A stretch of 64,000 bases of DNA from Teratosphaeria epicoccoides (taxonomy: Eukaryota > Ascomycota > Dothideomycetes > Mycosphaerellales > Teratosphaeriaceae): NCBI GenBank assembly GCA_021401465.1, contig JADDMT010000027.1:62001-126000 (forward strand). The letters run 5' to 3'. The notes below the pieces were generated by a model. It made no database searches. It was not told the origin of the DNA and worked only from the letters and a program-made list of their open reading frames with translations. The position numbers and the translations under genes are program-made. Shown here in pieces: positions 11,335-20,571 of the stretch; within the stretch, counting starts at the first letter, position 1, and each line of letters opens with the position of its first letter.

Positions 11335-12735
11335 ATGGCGCAGTTAGCGACGGACCTGCTGCGCGCTGTCGCTCGCGCCTTCTACCAGACCGAACAGATC
11401 CTCGTCTTGGAAGCGCTCATCATCCACTCCACGCTATCCGACAAAGACCTTGGTCACCTGCTGGGCATGAACAACAAATCTCTCCACAAAGTCTGCGGCC
11501 GCTTACGAGAAGATGGCCTCCTCTCCGTTCAGGTCCGCTCCGAGCGCCGCGCAGATGGCACCGGCTCCTACCTTCAGCCCAGCGTCAATGGCGCTGCGCC
11601 TAAGGAACGCTTCACCAACTCGCAATGGTATTACATCAACTATCACCGCGCCATCGACAGCATCAAATATCGCATGCACAAGCTGAACAAATATGTGGAG
11701 AGCCTGGGCGCGCCAACAAGCGAGAAGAAAGACTTACACTGTCCGAGATGCAAAGCGCAATGGACTGAGCTGGAGGTTCTAGACAACATCGACTTCGACA
11801 CTGGCAGCTTCTTATGCGGGCGGTGTCGGTATCCGCTGGTGGCAGTGGAAGAGGACGAGAGTGCGGAAAATGAGCTGATGAAGAGGCTGAATGTGGAGTT
11901 AGAGGGTGTGTTGTCACTGATGAGAAAGATCGATCAGAGTCAGGTACCGGAGAACAGTTGGGACGATGCACTGAAGAATTACAAGCCGATACAAAGATCG
12001 GAAGCACATCAGGGGCCAAAGGTCGAGGTGCTGGACCTGCCAAAGAACAACCTGCAGAGCAGTCGCGGTCTGGAGCTCAAACCAGAGAAGATTGCCGTCA
12101 CTCTGCAAAACGACGAAGACGTCAAGCGTGCCAACAAGGAGGCGGAAGAACAGGCCAGGCGGGACAAAGAGGCGAGACAGAATGCCTTGCCGGACTGGAT
12201 CGCGAAATCGACCGTCACTGGAGACATCACTGCTGTGGGCGCCAAAGAAGAGCGGGAGAGGAAAGCCAGGGAAGCGAATGCCGGCGATGCAGTCAAAGCA
12301 GAGGACGAAAGCGAGAAGAAGCCTGCTGCCGGTGGCGACGAGGACGTCATGGCACAATACTGGGCCGAGCTCGAGAAGAGCAGCAAACAGCAGGAAGCTG
12401 CCGACGCCGCCGAAGATCAGGAAGAAGAAGACGAGGATGATGACGAGGATGAGTTTGAGGATGTCGGAATCTCGTCGTCGGCTCCACCGGCTTCGGCAAG
12501 TAATGGCACGAATGGTACTGGGGCGAGTACGCCGCAGGTGGAGAGCAGTAATGCGACGGATGATGAGAGGGAGACAAAGAAGGTGAAGTTGGAGACCACG
12601 AGTGGAGGTTCGGATGTGAGGCATGCGAATGGAGAGGTCTCGTTGAATGGGGTTAGTGAGAAGGTGGCGGTGGAGACGCCCGGGGCGAGCGATGAGGATG
12701 ATGATGATGAGGAGTTGGAGTTTGAAAATGTGTGA
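11335..12735 (+). CDS. TFA1: Transcription factor IIE alpha subunit
   Basis: Single-exon 466 aa protein. ATG 11335 sits in an ideal CACCATGGC context; the frame is open further upstream but without ATG. N-terminal winged-helix domain (about 1-100): LLRAVARAFYQTEQILVLEA, DLGHLLGMNNKSLHKVCGRL. The zinc ribbon follows (CPRC at about 135 and CGRC at about 162). The C-terminal half is acidic and ends in a long Asp/Glu-rich tail, as in other TFIIE-alpha proteins. TFIIE recruits and regulates TFIIH at RNA polymerase II promoters. Strong assignment. Confidence 0.93.
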   Translation: MAQLATDLLRAVARAFYQTEQILVLEALIIHSTLSDKDLGHLLGMNNKSLHKVCGRLREDGLLSVQVRSERRADGTGSYLQPSVNGAAPKERFTNSQWYYINYHRAIDSIKYRMHKLNKYVESLGAPTSEKKDLHCPRCKAQWTELEVLDNIDFDTGSFLCGRCRYPLVAVEEDESAENELMKRLNVELEGVLSLMRKIDQSQVPENSWDDALKNYKPIQRSEAHQGPKVEVLDLPKNNLQSSRGLELKPEKIAVTLQNDEDVKRANKEAEEQARRDKEARQNALPDWIAKSTVTGDITAVGAKEERERKAREANAGDAVKAEDESEKKPAAGGDEDVMAQYWAELEKSSKQQEAADAAEDQEEEDEDDDEDEFEDVGISSSAPPASASNGTNGTGASTPQVESSNATDDERETKKVKLETTSGGSDVRHANGEVSLNGVSEKVAVETPGASDEDDDDEELEFENV

Positions 12736-13489
12736 GGAGCGGAGGAGGCGTGCTTTTGACAAGAATTTTGCTTTTTAGCGAGGCGTTGGGGATAAGGTAC
12801 TTGGGAAGTTGTGCAGATTCAAGCTGAAGGAAAGTGGCCCGATTGGTTGCAGAAGGTGGTCATACCTTGAAGAGAAGATGAGGAGTCCCTTTTCAACTCC
12901 CTTTCCAACTCTACATTCCTTTGTCTGTTTTGGCAGTCACAGCCACGCTTGCAGTCCAGGCAGTTGCTATTATCGTTCTTCAACCTTGGTTTAAGAAGCA
13001 GATCAGCGGTACAGCCGACCAGTACACTTTCTTGCGGAGCAGGCTGCAATCCGAGGGTGGCGTGTATGCCTGATACCTTCGTGCCAAGCAGCAAGCTCTC
13101 GTCCAGGAAGCGCCGGCAACGGTTCAAGCTCGCTACATCCGAGCCCGCGACAACTTACTCTCTTCAATTCTGCCCGTGATAAGCACGGCGCCGCAGCTTG
13201 CCGTTTGTCTAAGATTTGGAGAGCTACACAATTGCGGTTGGTCTGCTTTGAAAATCGCCGCCGATGTAGCCTGTCTGGGATCGGCAAGGAACCTAGCTAT
13301 GGTCACCCAGGTCCATTGCAGCGCCGCTAGATAAGGTCTCGCTCACGCACTGTCTCGCCAATGTACTTGTCGGCGACCTCAAAAGGTGCGGGCATCATTG
13401 CTGTCTCTAAATCCATAGAGAGCAACCACCGCTCACCAGCCCTCCTTACTACACCAGACCATCGCCCACGAGCTCCTCACAACTCCACC
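12736..13489. other. Intergenic
   Basis: About 750 bp between TFA1 and the first small secreted protein gene. Only short random frames; no feature recognised. Confidence 0.5.
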
Positions 13490-13753
13490 ATGACGCTAGC
13501 CTCGCGATACCTCGCCGTGCTCTTCCTGGCGGTCACAGCAGCCCATGCTGGAACCATCCGGCCGCCTTACAGGTGCAAGAACAGGACAGATTGTACCAAC
13601 AGATCCGGCGGCGCTTGCCCAACATACGGATGCGTAGGTTCAACGCAGTTTCCTGACTTGATGAATGCTTGATGACAATGTGTGCAGCGCGGAGAACTTT
13701 TGCCGGAGGACCAGTGGGTGGGTGAGTGTAGGGATCGGCTTTGCCATAGATAA
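13490..13753 (+). CDS. Small secreted six-cysteine protein (two exons)
   Basis: Predicted 69 aa. Exon 1 13490-13633 encodes a clear signal peptide (MTLASRYLAVLFLAV then TAAHA, cleavage likely before GTIRPP). A 54-nt intron runs 13634-13687 (donor GTAGGT, acceptor TGTGCAG); exon 2 13688-13753 adds GELLPEDQW and two more cysteines before TAA. The mature peptide of about 49 residues has six cysteines in RCKNRTDC, GACPTYGC, GECRDRLC, enough for three disulphides. If the intron were retained the protein would be 60 aa with four cysteines. No family is recognised; the size, signal and cysteine density fit a secreted effector-like or antimicrobial peptide, which is inference. The second exon is the less certain part. 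Confidence 0.55.
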
Positions 13754-14045
13754 GGGTTCGGTGATGTGGGTAGTGGGCAGATGGACTTCGAGGTTCTGGA
13801 GTCTGAATCTAGCATGCGGCGTTGATGTGCAGCACACATTGAGCTTGCGCCAGGTTCTACAAGTCCTGCGACTTTCTCGTGGTGAGCAAGGCCAAATAAT
13901 GGTATTTCGTCCACAGTGCTGCTTGACCAGCCTCTTCATGACTCGTGTTCGCGGTTGCAAAATCCTCTGCACCCGTATATTCCGCGAAGTCAAGACAGCT
14001 CGCGACGGACCGCGCGTGTTCAATCCTCTGCCATGCATAATCCTC

Positions 14046-14913
14046 TCAGAAGTCGTCAGGCTTCGCTGGCTGCAGGACGCCATGCAGTCTAGACAATCTC
14101 TCGAGTCTCTCTCGGCGGATGTGTCTTCGCACACTTTCCTGCTGGCCATTGACAAGTTCCACTGTCTCCATCGCGTCCGCAACTAGGTCCTCGACCAATG
14201 TCGGATCGTCTGCAGGGCGACCTCCGAATTCGGCATCCCGCTCAGCTCTGCATTGTGGTACCATGAGGCCGATCCAATGCCTTGTACGACTGTTGTATTC
14301 CGCCCTTCTCGCACTAGAGATTGAGGAACATGCCGGTCCATTCAAAGCTAATCTCTCCATTTCCAGGATTGATCTGGGAGTCAGGGAGCTCAGTATCATA
14401 CGCGTCTCGCTTGATTATGATCTGGTAAGGCAGCGGATGCAGGCGACCATTATCGCTTTCGCGGCAATGAATCGCGCCGCCAGAGTAGAAGTAGAATTCT
14501 TGGAGCCAGTCGCAGTCCTCGGCGTGATCCAGTTGGTGCAGGTCTACCGCATCCACTTCATCGATGTATTCTCCTGACCGTGTATCTGGTCTCTCCTTGA
14601 AGAAGCAACGGCGTCTGTCATTTGCATCAAAGCGGTCGAAGATCATCTCGAATCGCGAGGGAATAAAAGGCTCGTTGGTGTAAGCACAACCAAGACCGAA
14701 GTGTATGCAGGTTATCATTGGGTCATGCAAATGCTTCATAGTGAATTCTGTGAGATTTGTTCGCGCCATGTTGAGCACACTTTGCGACACTGCGACCGGA
14801 GGTGGTGCGGCTGGCTGTGGCGCCAAAAGACTCTTTGCCAGAGCTCTGCAGGTGCGGACAGCACGGCTCACACTATGCCTCCGTTCATCGGTCAATTCTT
14901 CCGGACACAACAT
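14046..14913 (-). CDS. Hypothetical fungal protein, two exons with an ambiguous intron
   Basis: Two overlapping frames on the minus strand both look coding. Exon 1 14913-14402 and exon 2 14313-14046, joined by an 88-nt intron (donor GTATGA, acceptor CAATCTCTAG), give 259 aa ending KPDDF. Without splicing, frame 1 stops at 14314 and gives 199 aa ending FEWTGMFLNL. Downstream ATGs at 14769 (MARTNLTEF) and nearby are alternative starts. Visible blocks: HDPMITCIHFGLGCAYTNEP, RFDANDRRRCFFKE, AEDCDWLQEFYFYSGGAIHC. No signal peptide or membrane helix, and no known family recognised. Both models are frame-consistent and I cannot choose between them. Confidence 0.5.
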
Positions 14914-15144
14914 CCTTTTCCTTCTGATTGCATGGATTATATACCTTCCATATCAGATGCCGAAACGCTTGCTATACCATCAATTGTAGGAGAGCAACAT
15001 TTGCTCAAGTACCAAAGCCATCCCCACGACTCTCGCTCGATGTCCTACTAATCACTCCAACTCTCCTCCCAGCCAAGCTCCCCAGACCATGCCTCCTCAC
15101 CCAAATGCTCCAATAGCCCGCCGAGCAGAGCGGGACACGACCAT

Positions 15145-15450
15145 CTATTGCATGTGGCGACCAACACACCGCGCTTTCCTTTCCGATCCACCAAACTTGA
15201 CGCACGACTCATTCATCGCCGTCAACCCAACACCATCTTCACGCGTCAGCGCGATACACCAACCATTTGTACCAGCTATACTATACGCAGTATTCCAGAT
15301 TACTCTCGGGCCGAGAGTCTTGCAGGCCATCTCTGATCTTTCGGAGTCCTTGACGCGGGCGATCACGTCTCGACATTCGCAAAAGTTCCAGAGGGTATCT
15401 GCGGTCGCTAGGCCAGCAAGGAAGGTGGTGGTAGTGAGGAAGATTTTCAT
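15145..15450 (-). CDS. Small secreted six-cysteine protein, 101 aa
   Basis: Single-exon ORF with a typical signal peptide (MKIFLTTTTFLAGLATA) and a mature region of about 84 residues with exactly six cysteines. Spacing is C-x-C-x16-C-x21-C-x17-C-x11-C, starting with FCEC. The same arrangement (C-x-C-x24-C-x15-C-x17-C-x9-C, starting FCRC) occurs in the secreted protein at 55634-55945, so the two may be distant relatives. No named family is recognised. An extracellular, possibly effector-like role is inference from size, signal and cysteine pattern. Confidence 0.65.
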   Translation of the reverse strand: MKIFLTTTTFLAGLATADTLWNFCECRDVIARVKDSERSEMACKTLGPRVIWNTAYSIAGTNGWCIALTREDGVGLTAMNESCVKFGGSERKARCVGRHMQ

Positions 15451-17855
15451 GTTGGTCTCATAGCGCTTGAGCCGTGGGGTCGGAGGGATGTGGGCAGCTT
15501 TTTGGTTGGAGTGGGTGCGTGTACGACAGGACTATTGCGAGCCGAATGCGCTTAAATGTCCACCGGGCTAGCAGGCTGGAGTGGGCCTCGGCTGCCGAGT
15601 GCGAGTCGCGAAGTAATGGCGAGTGAGACCTCAAGCCCGAACAAAGGAACCAGTCAGAAATGCAGCTAACAAGGGTCCTGTACGCTGTGCCCGCGCGTGA
15701 AAGTCACTCCGGAGTCCGCAGTCTCAACAAAATGTATTGTCGCAGCTGTGTCGCTGATCCTCGGTAGTGCCTTCGTCACACCAAAGCAAAATCAACGGGC
15801 AATCCGGCATAGGGTCGACTTTGATCGCGATGACCTTCATATCCTATTCTCTTCTCGTAATCACGACTACTGTGACTGCTGTCATAATCATTGTCAAGAG
15901 CTGTCAGCATCGATAAAGCGCTCAGACCATGAATGAGCACAAGAGAGCCAGCTGATATGCGAGACCGGTGTCTTGTCAACCAATCGGAGAGGCCCGTGGT
16001 TGAACGGTGTGCACCCATCAAGGCTTTCTTTCCTCTGCCATGCAGAAGCGCATGGTGAAAGATCAAAAAGCTTTATACTGCAATTTGTTGTTGCAACTCG
16101 ATACCAGACTTTGCCGGATTTTGATGACCTCAGCGTGGGAGATTGCATACACTGCAGTAACTAAGCCCTCATAGCGGAGGGTCAGGATGTCAGTATCGGC
16201 CCAGAAACCGAGCATGCCACAAATTTGCTCTCACTTTCTCCTCAGGCCACCGCTATCGCTGGACACTGGAAGAAGCCGCACCCTGCCGAAAAGGAGACAA
16301 ACTAGCTCCACACCCGACCATCGCAAGACGGGCCGATGCGGCGTCCGATCAGGCGACCCAGGGAGGCGGCCCTCAACCGGTCCGCAGCCCTTCTGCGGGT
16401 ATGGCTCGGGAGAATTGCTCTCTGCCATACCGATTCGTCTTGGATTAAGCCGTATTTTCAGGGCACCGGTCCACCCTTGCGGGTGAGCGAATTTCAGACG
16501 CCCTTCCTGCGCACCCAGGGGCAAGTATATTGACGCCGCCGAGTGGGATGCTCGCTTCTGATGTGGTGATGCACCAGTGTCATGACGAATGTCGCGGCTG
16601 GAGGGAGGGTCTCAAGAGGAGAATAGGACTTGCAGAAATTGAAGAGTCTGCGGCGGAACTGGAGGACGGCAAGTTGCAGCACCGATCGGTGCTGCGTCAA
16701 CAATCACATGCAGGAGTGGGGTCTTGGCCAGCAACCCACCACTGATATCGGCAGCCTCTATACAGGCTACCAAGTCGACCGTAGCTCGGCGCGCCCGGAC
16801 AAGTGCGACAAAAAAGTATGCTTTCGACAACGAGCACCTGTGATATGGAATGCATACACAATATGCTTGGGCGCACATACCTGTAAAGAAAAATCAGCGT
16901 GGAGCTTCAATGAGCTGGACTTCAAGCCACTTATCCCGAAGATTGCTGCCAGTTCACTGGAATCACCTTCCTAAAGTGATCTCCAGCCCATATGAAGCCA
17001 GTCATGATCTTTCTCGGACTCATCAGAAGACATGCTATTTCTCGACGTAGCGGATAGTATAACTAAGATATAGTGTTCAGAAAACCAGAGCATAAAATCA
17101 CATACACAACACCGCCATCACATCAGCCAAATGACCTCTAGCAGAACATGCCTCATCGGCAGATACTTGACGATCTGTTGATCGTTTGACGGTAGCAGTT
17201 CTGTGCCAGCCCACTGATCGGGCCTCGAATGTTTGACGCGAATGACGAGGCCATTTACCTCTTGCTAGGTCAGTGACGGCAAAAGCATTGATTCCTAGCT
17301 TCGAGGCCCATCATACAGCGGTCAAAATCGGAGGTTTGTCACATGAGAGGTGTTTGTCGTTTGATTGCCACTGACGGGTACTCATATGTATCATGCTTGT
17401 GGTGATACAGCTCGCCGCAGATCATTCCAATAATTGATCTATTGGAAGGTGACACAATACATTTGACCTCCGCACGAAATGGAGAACGAGTTACGATTGC
17501 GGCGACGGCGAAATACGCTCCTGTGTCCGAATCTTTGGTGTTATTCGCGATTTGTACAGGCGCGAGACAGACACTGCAATATATTGATGCTTGAGACGAG
17601 AGAAGCCTGAAGTCAGAGAATTGCGTAAGTGGCGCTTGAGTGTATCACGTGCAGGAAATTCCCTTCGACGCCGGCGCACGGAAAAGTTTTTTGAGCCAAG
17701 ACCAATCCTGGTGCGGATTCCTCCACCAAACCCTGCAACAATCACGCGTCAAGTTCCGCAGACAGATCAATTCTTCCTTGAGACTCCCTTTTCATCACCA
17801 TTATATCGACCACGATAAACCCACACCATATGTCCTGCTAGAAGCTCCAGACTTC
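15451..17855. other. Long intergenic region upstream of CPA1
   Basis: About 2.4 kb with no convincing gene. The part after 17030 is more AT-rich. A hairpin-rich, GC-rich segment at 16376-16485 is listed separately. Short open frames on both strands lack protein-like features. Confidence 0.5.
16376..16485. other. Cluster of perfect hairpins, possible structured RNA of unknown identity
   Basis: Three perfect inverted repeats lie within 110 bp: CCGCAG/CTGCGG (16382-16387 with 16393-16398), GGTATGGC/GCCATACC (16398-16405 with 16424-16431, with an inner GAGA/TCTC pair) and CACCC/GGGTG (16472-16476 with 16481-16485). The octamer ACCGGTCC also occurs twice (16376 and 16465). The segment is far richer in GC than its surroundings and lies outside any gene. 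Strand and identity are unknown. Confidence 0.3.
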
Positions 17856-18101
17856 ATGTCGTTTGCTTCCCTTACCACTGCTCAAGGTGAGTCGTGTCAT
17901 GTCCTTATCAGCAGCTCATGTTTTCCGAAGCGGTGAGAAGCAAAACTTGAGCCTTGGAAAAGAGGTCGAAGAGACTGATGACACGGTGTGCTACCGAGGC
18001 ACATCTAGTGAAAGATCGCAGTGATGCAAGCGTAGGCTGACATGATGATCCTTTCTACAGACTACATCTCCGACCATCTCTGGAAGGCCAACGTGAACTA
18101 A
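17856..18101 (+). promoter_or_regulatory. Arginine attenuator peptide (AAP) uORF of CPA1, interrupted by an intron
   Basis: A 23-codon upstream ORF in the CPA1 leader. Exon part 17856-17886 (start MSFASLTTAQ), a 174-nt intron 17887-18060 (donor GTGAGT, acceptor TTTCTACAG), then 18061-18101 (DYISDHLWKA, last residues NVN, stop TAA). The core QDY-I/L-SDHLW-K/R-A matches the fungal AAP that stalls ribosomes at its stop codon when arginine is high, shutting down translation of the arginine-specific CPS small subunit. The intron splits the codon of the Asp aligned with N. crassa Asp12, which is essential there. If unspliced, the frame reads 26 codons to 17936 and lacks the whole arrest core. The stop is 102 nt before the CPA1 ATG. 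Confidence 0.93.
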
Positions 18102-18203
18102 GAGTTTCTGTTGCCCGACCGGCATAGCGAAATATCGTTGACCGTCGAATAACGAACCGCTATACAATCACCTACATCTCAACGTAAAACAATTGCACCC
18201 CCC

Positions 18204-19589
18204 ATGGCGACCGTCATCTTCAGCAAGCTCTATAAGCCCACTACGGCCTTCGCTGCGACTGGCAAGGGCTTCTGGAAGCCCTCCATCTCTCACCAAGTCC
18301 GCTACAGAGCTACTGTAGCCCCTGGCACCCCTCGATCTGCTCCACCGACCTCTGTCCGCAGTACGAAGCCGTCCTTCGAGCGTGCTACCTTCACCATTCG
18401 TGATGGACCAATCTTTCACGGAAAGAGCTTCGGTGCCAAGGCCAACATCTCTGGTGAGGCAGTGTTCACTACCTCTCTGGTCGGGTATCCAGAGTCGATG
18501 ACCGACCCGTCGTACAGAGGCCAAATTCTGGTATTCACTCAACCCTTGATCGGCAACTATGGCGTGCCGTCCGCGGTCAGGGACGAGTACGGGCTGCTAA
18601 AATACTTTGAGAGCCCGAATATCCAAGCCTGTGGTATCGTGGTCGCAGATGTTGCTTTGCATTACAGTCACTGGACTGCGGTCGAGAGCTTGGCGGAGTG
18701 GTGTGCCAGGGAAGGCGTGCCGGCCATCTCCGGCGTGGACACCAGAGCAATCGTGACGTATCTTAGGGAGCAGGGTAGCTCTCTGGGGAAGATTACCGTG
18801 GGTGAGGAGTATGATGCAGACGAGGACGAAGCCTACGAGGACCCAGCTCAGATCAATCTGGTCAAACGCGTGTCGACCAAGGCGCCCTTCCATGTGCCGT
18901 CGCCCAACGGAGATGCGCATGTGGCTCTGATCGACTGTGGTGTCAAGGAGAATATCATCCGTTCCATCGTCGGCCGTGGCGCTTCTGTCACTTGTCTGCC
19001 CTACGACTACCCCATCCACAAGTCTGCGCACCACTTTGACGGTGTCTTTATTTCCAACGGCCCCGGTGACCCAACCCACTGTCGTGCCACCTCCGACAAC
19101 CTTCGCAAGCTAATGGAGACCTCCCAGATCCCAATCATGGGTATCTGTCTCGGTCACCAGCTCCTTGCCATCGCCTCTGGGGCCGGCACCACCAAGATGA
19201 AGTATGGCAACCGTGCTCACAACATCCCGGCTCTCGACCTGTCGACCGGGAAGTGCCACATCACTTCGCAGAACCACGGCTATGCTGTTGACCCAGCGAC
19301 TCTTCCTGCAGATTTTAAGGAATACTTTACCAACCTCAATGACGGCTCGAACGAGGGCATGATCCATAAGAGCAGGCCAATTTTCAGCACGCAATTCCAC
19401 CCGGAGGCCAAGGGTGGCCCACTGGACTCCAGCTACCTCTTTGACGCTTACTTGAGTTCTGTCAAGCAGTACAAGGCACAGCAAGATAAATTGAAGGGCG
19501 GCAAGAGTGCGCCTTCGCCTTTGCTCGTGGATCTGTTGTCGAAGGAACGTGTGGGTGTTGCGCCGGGCCAGATGGGCATTCCGCGCTAG
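18204..19589 (+). CDS. CPA1: Arginine-specific carbamoyl-phosphate synthase, small (glutaminase) subunit, mitochondrial
   Basis: Single-exon 461 aa protein; ATG 18204. The first 50 or so residues are basic, hydroxylated and free of acidic residues, i.e. a mitochondrial presequence. The N-terminal CPSase_sm domain starts at [18 protein letters not shown] and includes [21 protein letters not shown]. The class I glutamine amidotransferase domain follows, with the nucleophile Cys in [10 protein letters not shown] and the His/Glu pair in [11 protein letters not shown]. It hydrolyses glutamine to feed ammonia to the large subunit (not in this window) in the first step committed to arginine. Regulation: the attenuator uORF at 17856-18101 gives translational repression by arginine. 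Confidence 0.96.
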   Translation: MATVIFSKLYKPTTAFAATGKGFWKPSISHQVRYRATVAPGTPRSAPPTSVRSTKPSFERATFTIRDGPIFHGKSFGAKANISGEAVFTTSLVGYPESMTDPSYRGQILVFTQPLIGNYGVPSAVRDEYGLLKYFESPNIQACGIVVADVALHYSHWTAVESLAEWCAREGVPAISGVDTRAIVTYLREQGSSLGKITVGEEYDADEDEAYEDPAQINLVKRVSTKAPFHVPSPNGDAHVALIDCGVKENIIRSIVGRGASVTCLPYDYPIHKSAHHFDGVFISNGPGDPTHCRATSDNLRKLMETSQIPIMGICLGHQLLAIASGAGTTKMKYGNRAHNIPALDLSTGKCHITSQNHGYAVDPATLPADFKEYFTNLNDGSNEGMIHKSRPIFSTQFHPEAKGGPLDSSYLFDAYLSSVKQYKAQQDKLKGGKSAPSPLLVDLLSKERVGVAPGQMGIPR

Positions 19590-20571
19590 ATGAATGGCTG
19601 GGACGCGTTTGCAATGCTATGCGGGGCAGAAATTGTCGCAATGGGGATTTCTTCCGGATGGCGTTCGGCGGGAAGGCGGTTGGCAGATAGATTGACTTCA
19701 TGAAAGACATGTTGCTTACCATTATGTCTCAAGTCTGTGCACTCTTCGTCCGCAGACATCTTTGCGTCCATTGTTCCTGAAACAGCGCACGTGATCTTTG
19801 CCGACCCTACCGACATGAAACATGTGATCGCCAGGGCGGATCCTACAGGAACGGGGTCCGCACTCCGCAGTCCACACTTTGGCGGCAAGCTCAGCCACTC
19901 ACGCAACAGCCAGGACATTTCTAGGTTTCGCGAGGGGGTACTGCGCCTTGGGATCTCTTCGAAGTGCTTGAGCTTGAAGCTTGACTTGCGAAGCGTCAAA
20001 GAATCTTGGAACTTATCAGGAACATATTACGGTGCCCTTTGTTCCTGAACGGCTATACTGAACGTGATTCTTCTGGATTAGACATCGAGCACCAGGAAGC
20101 ATAAACACGAAATCTGCCATATCGGCTCGTCAAGGCGCTTGGATCGTGGAACGAGGCGCAGCAATTGGAGACAAGGACTGGATCCTTTTGACAGACGGAT
20201 TGCTGGTTAGAGGCTACACAAGGCGAGAACTCGAGTCTGTGCAGCTTCAGGCAGGAATTTGGGTAAGGGCTGCATTTGAAGGACAGCAAGAGTCAAAAGG
20301 CTGTAGGTCGGATCCCCAAGTGGGAGGTTGTAGTGGGAATAAGGAATCCCAGCTCTGGTGAACGTCGCACAGGTCGCGCGCAATAGAAGCGGTGACGAAA
20401 CTTCGCGTGCGCGTTTAGGAGAAGGCTCATACCATCTGCGCTAGGTCATAGCAGAATAACAGGCCGCCGCATGCTGTTGCAATAGCGAGACACCGCTTCA
20501 AAGCCCACTGCCGGCGCAAAATCTGACGTCTTGACGCGACCACTCTGCGCTCCGGCGCAACCACTCACACG
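19590..20571. other. Intergenic
   Basis: About 980 bp between CPA1 and the DUF300 gene, holding the CPA1 3' UTR and the next promoter. No gene or motif recognised. Confidence 0.5.

Noticed and set aside
16376..16500. Resemblance of the hairpin cluster to the 3' part of RNase P RNA (a CACCC/GGGTG hairpin followed by AATTTCAGAC)
   Set aside because: The other conserved RNase P regions and a closing P1 helix were not found; kept only as an unidentified structured segment.
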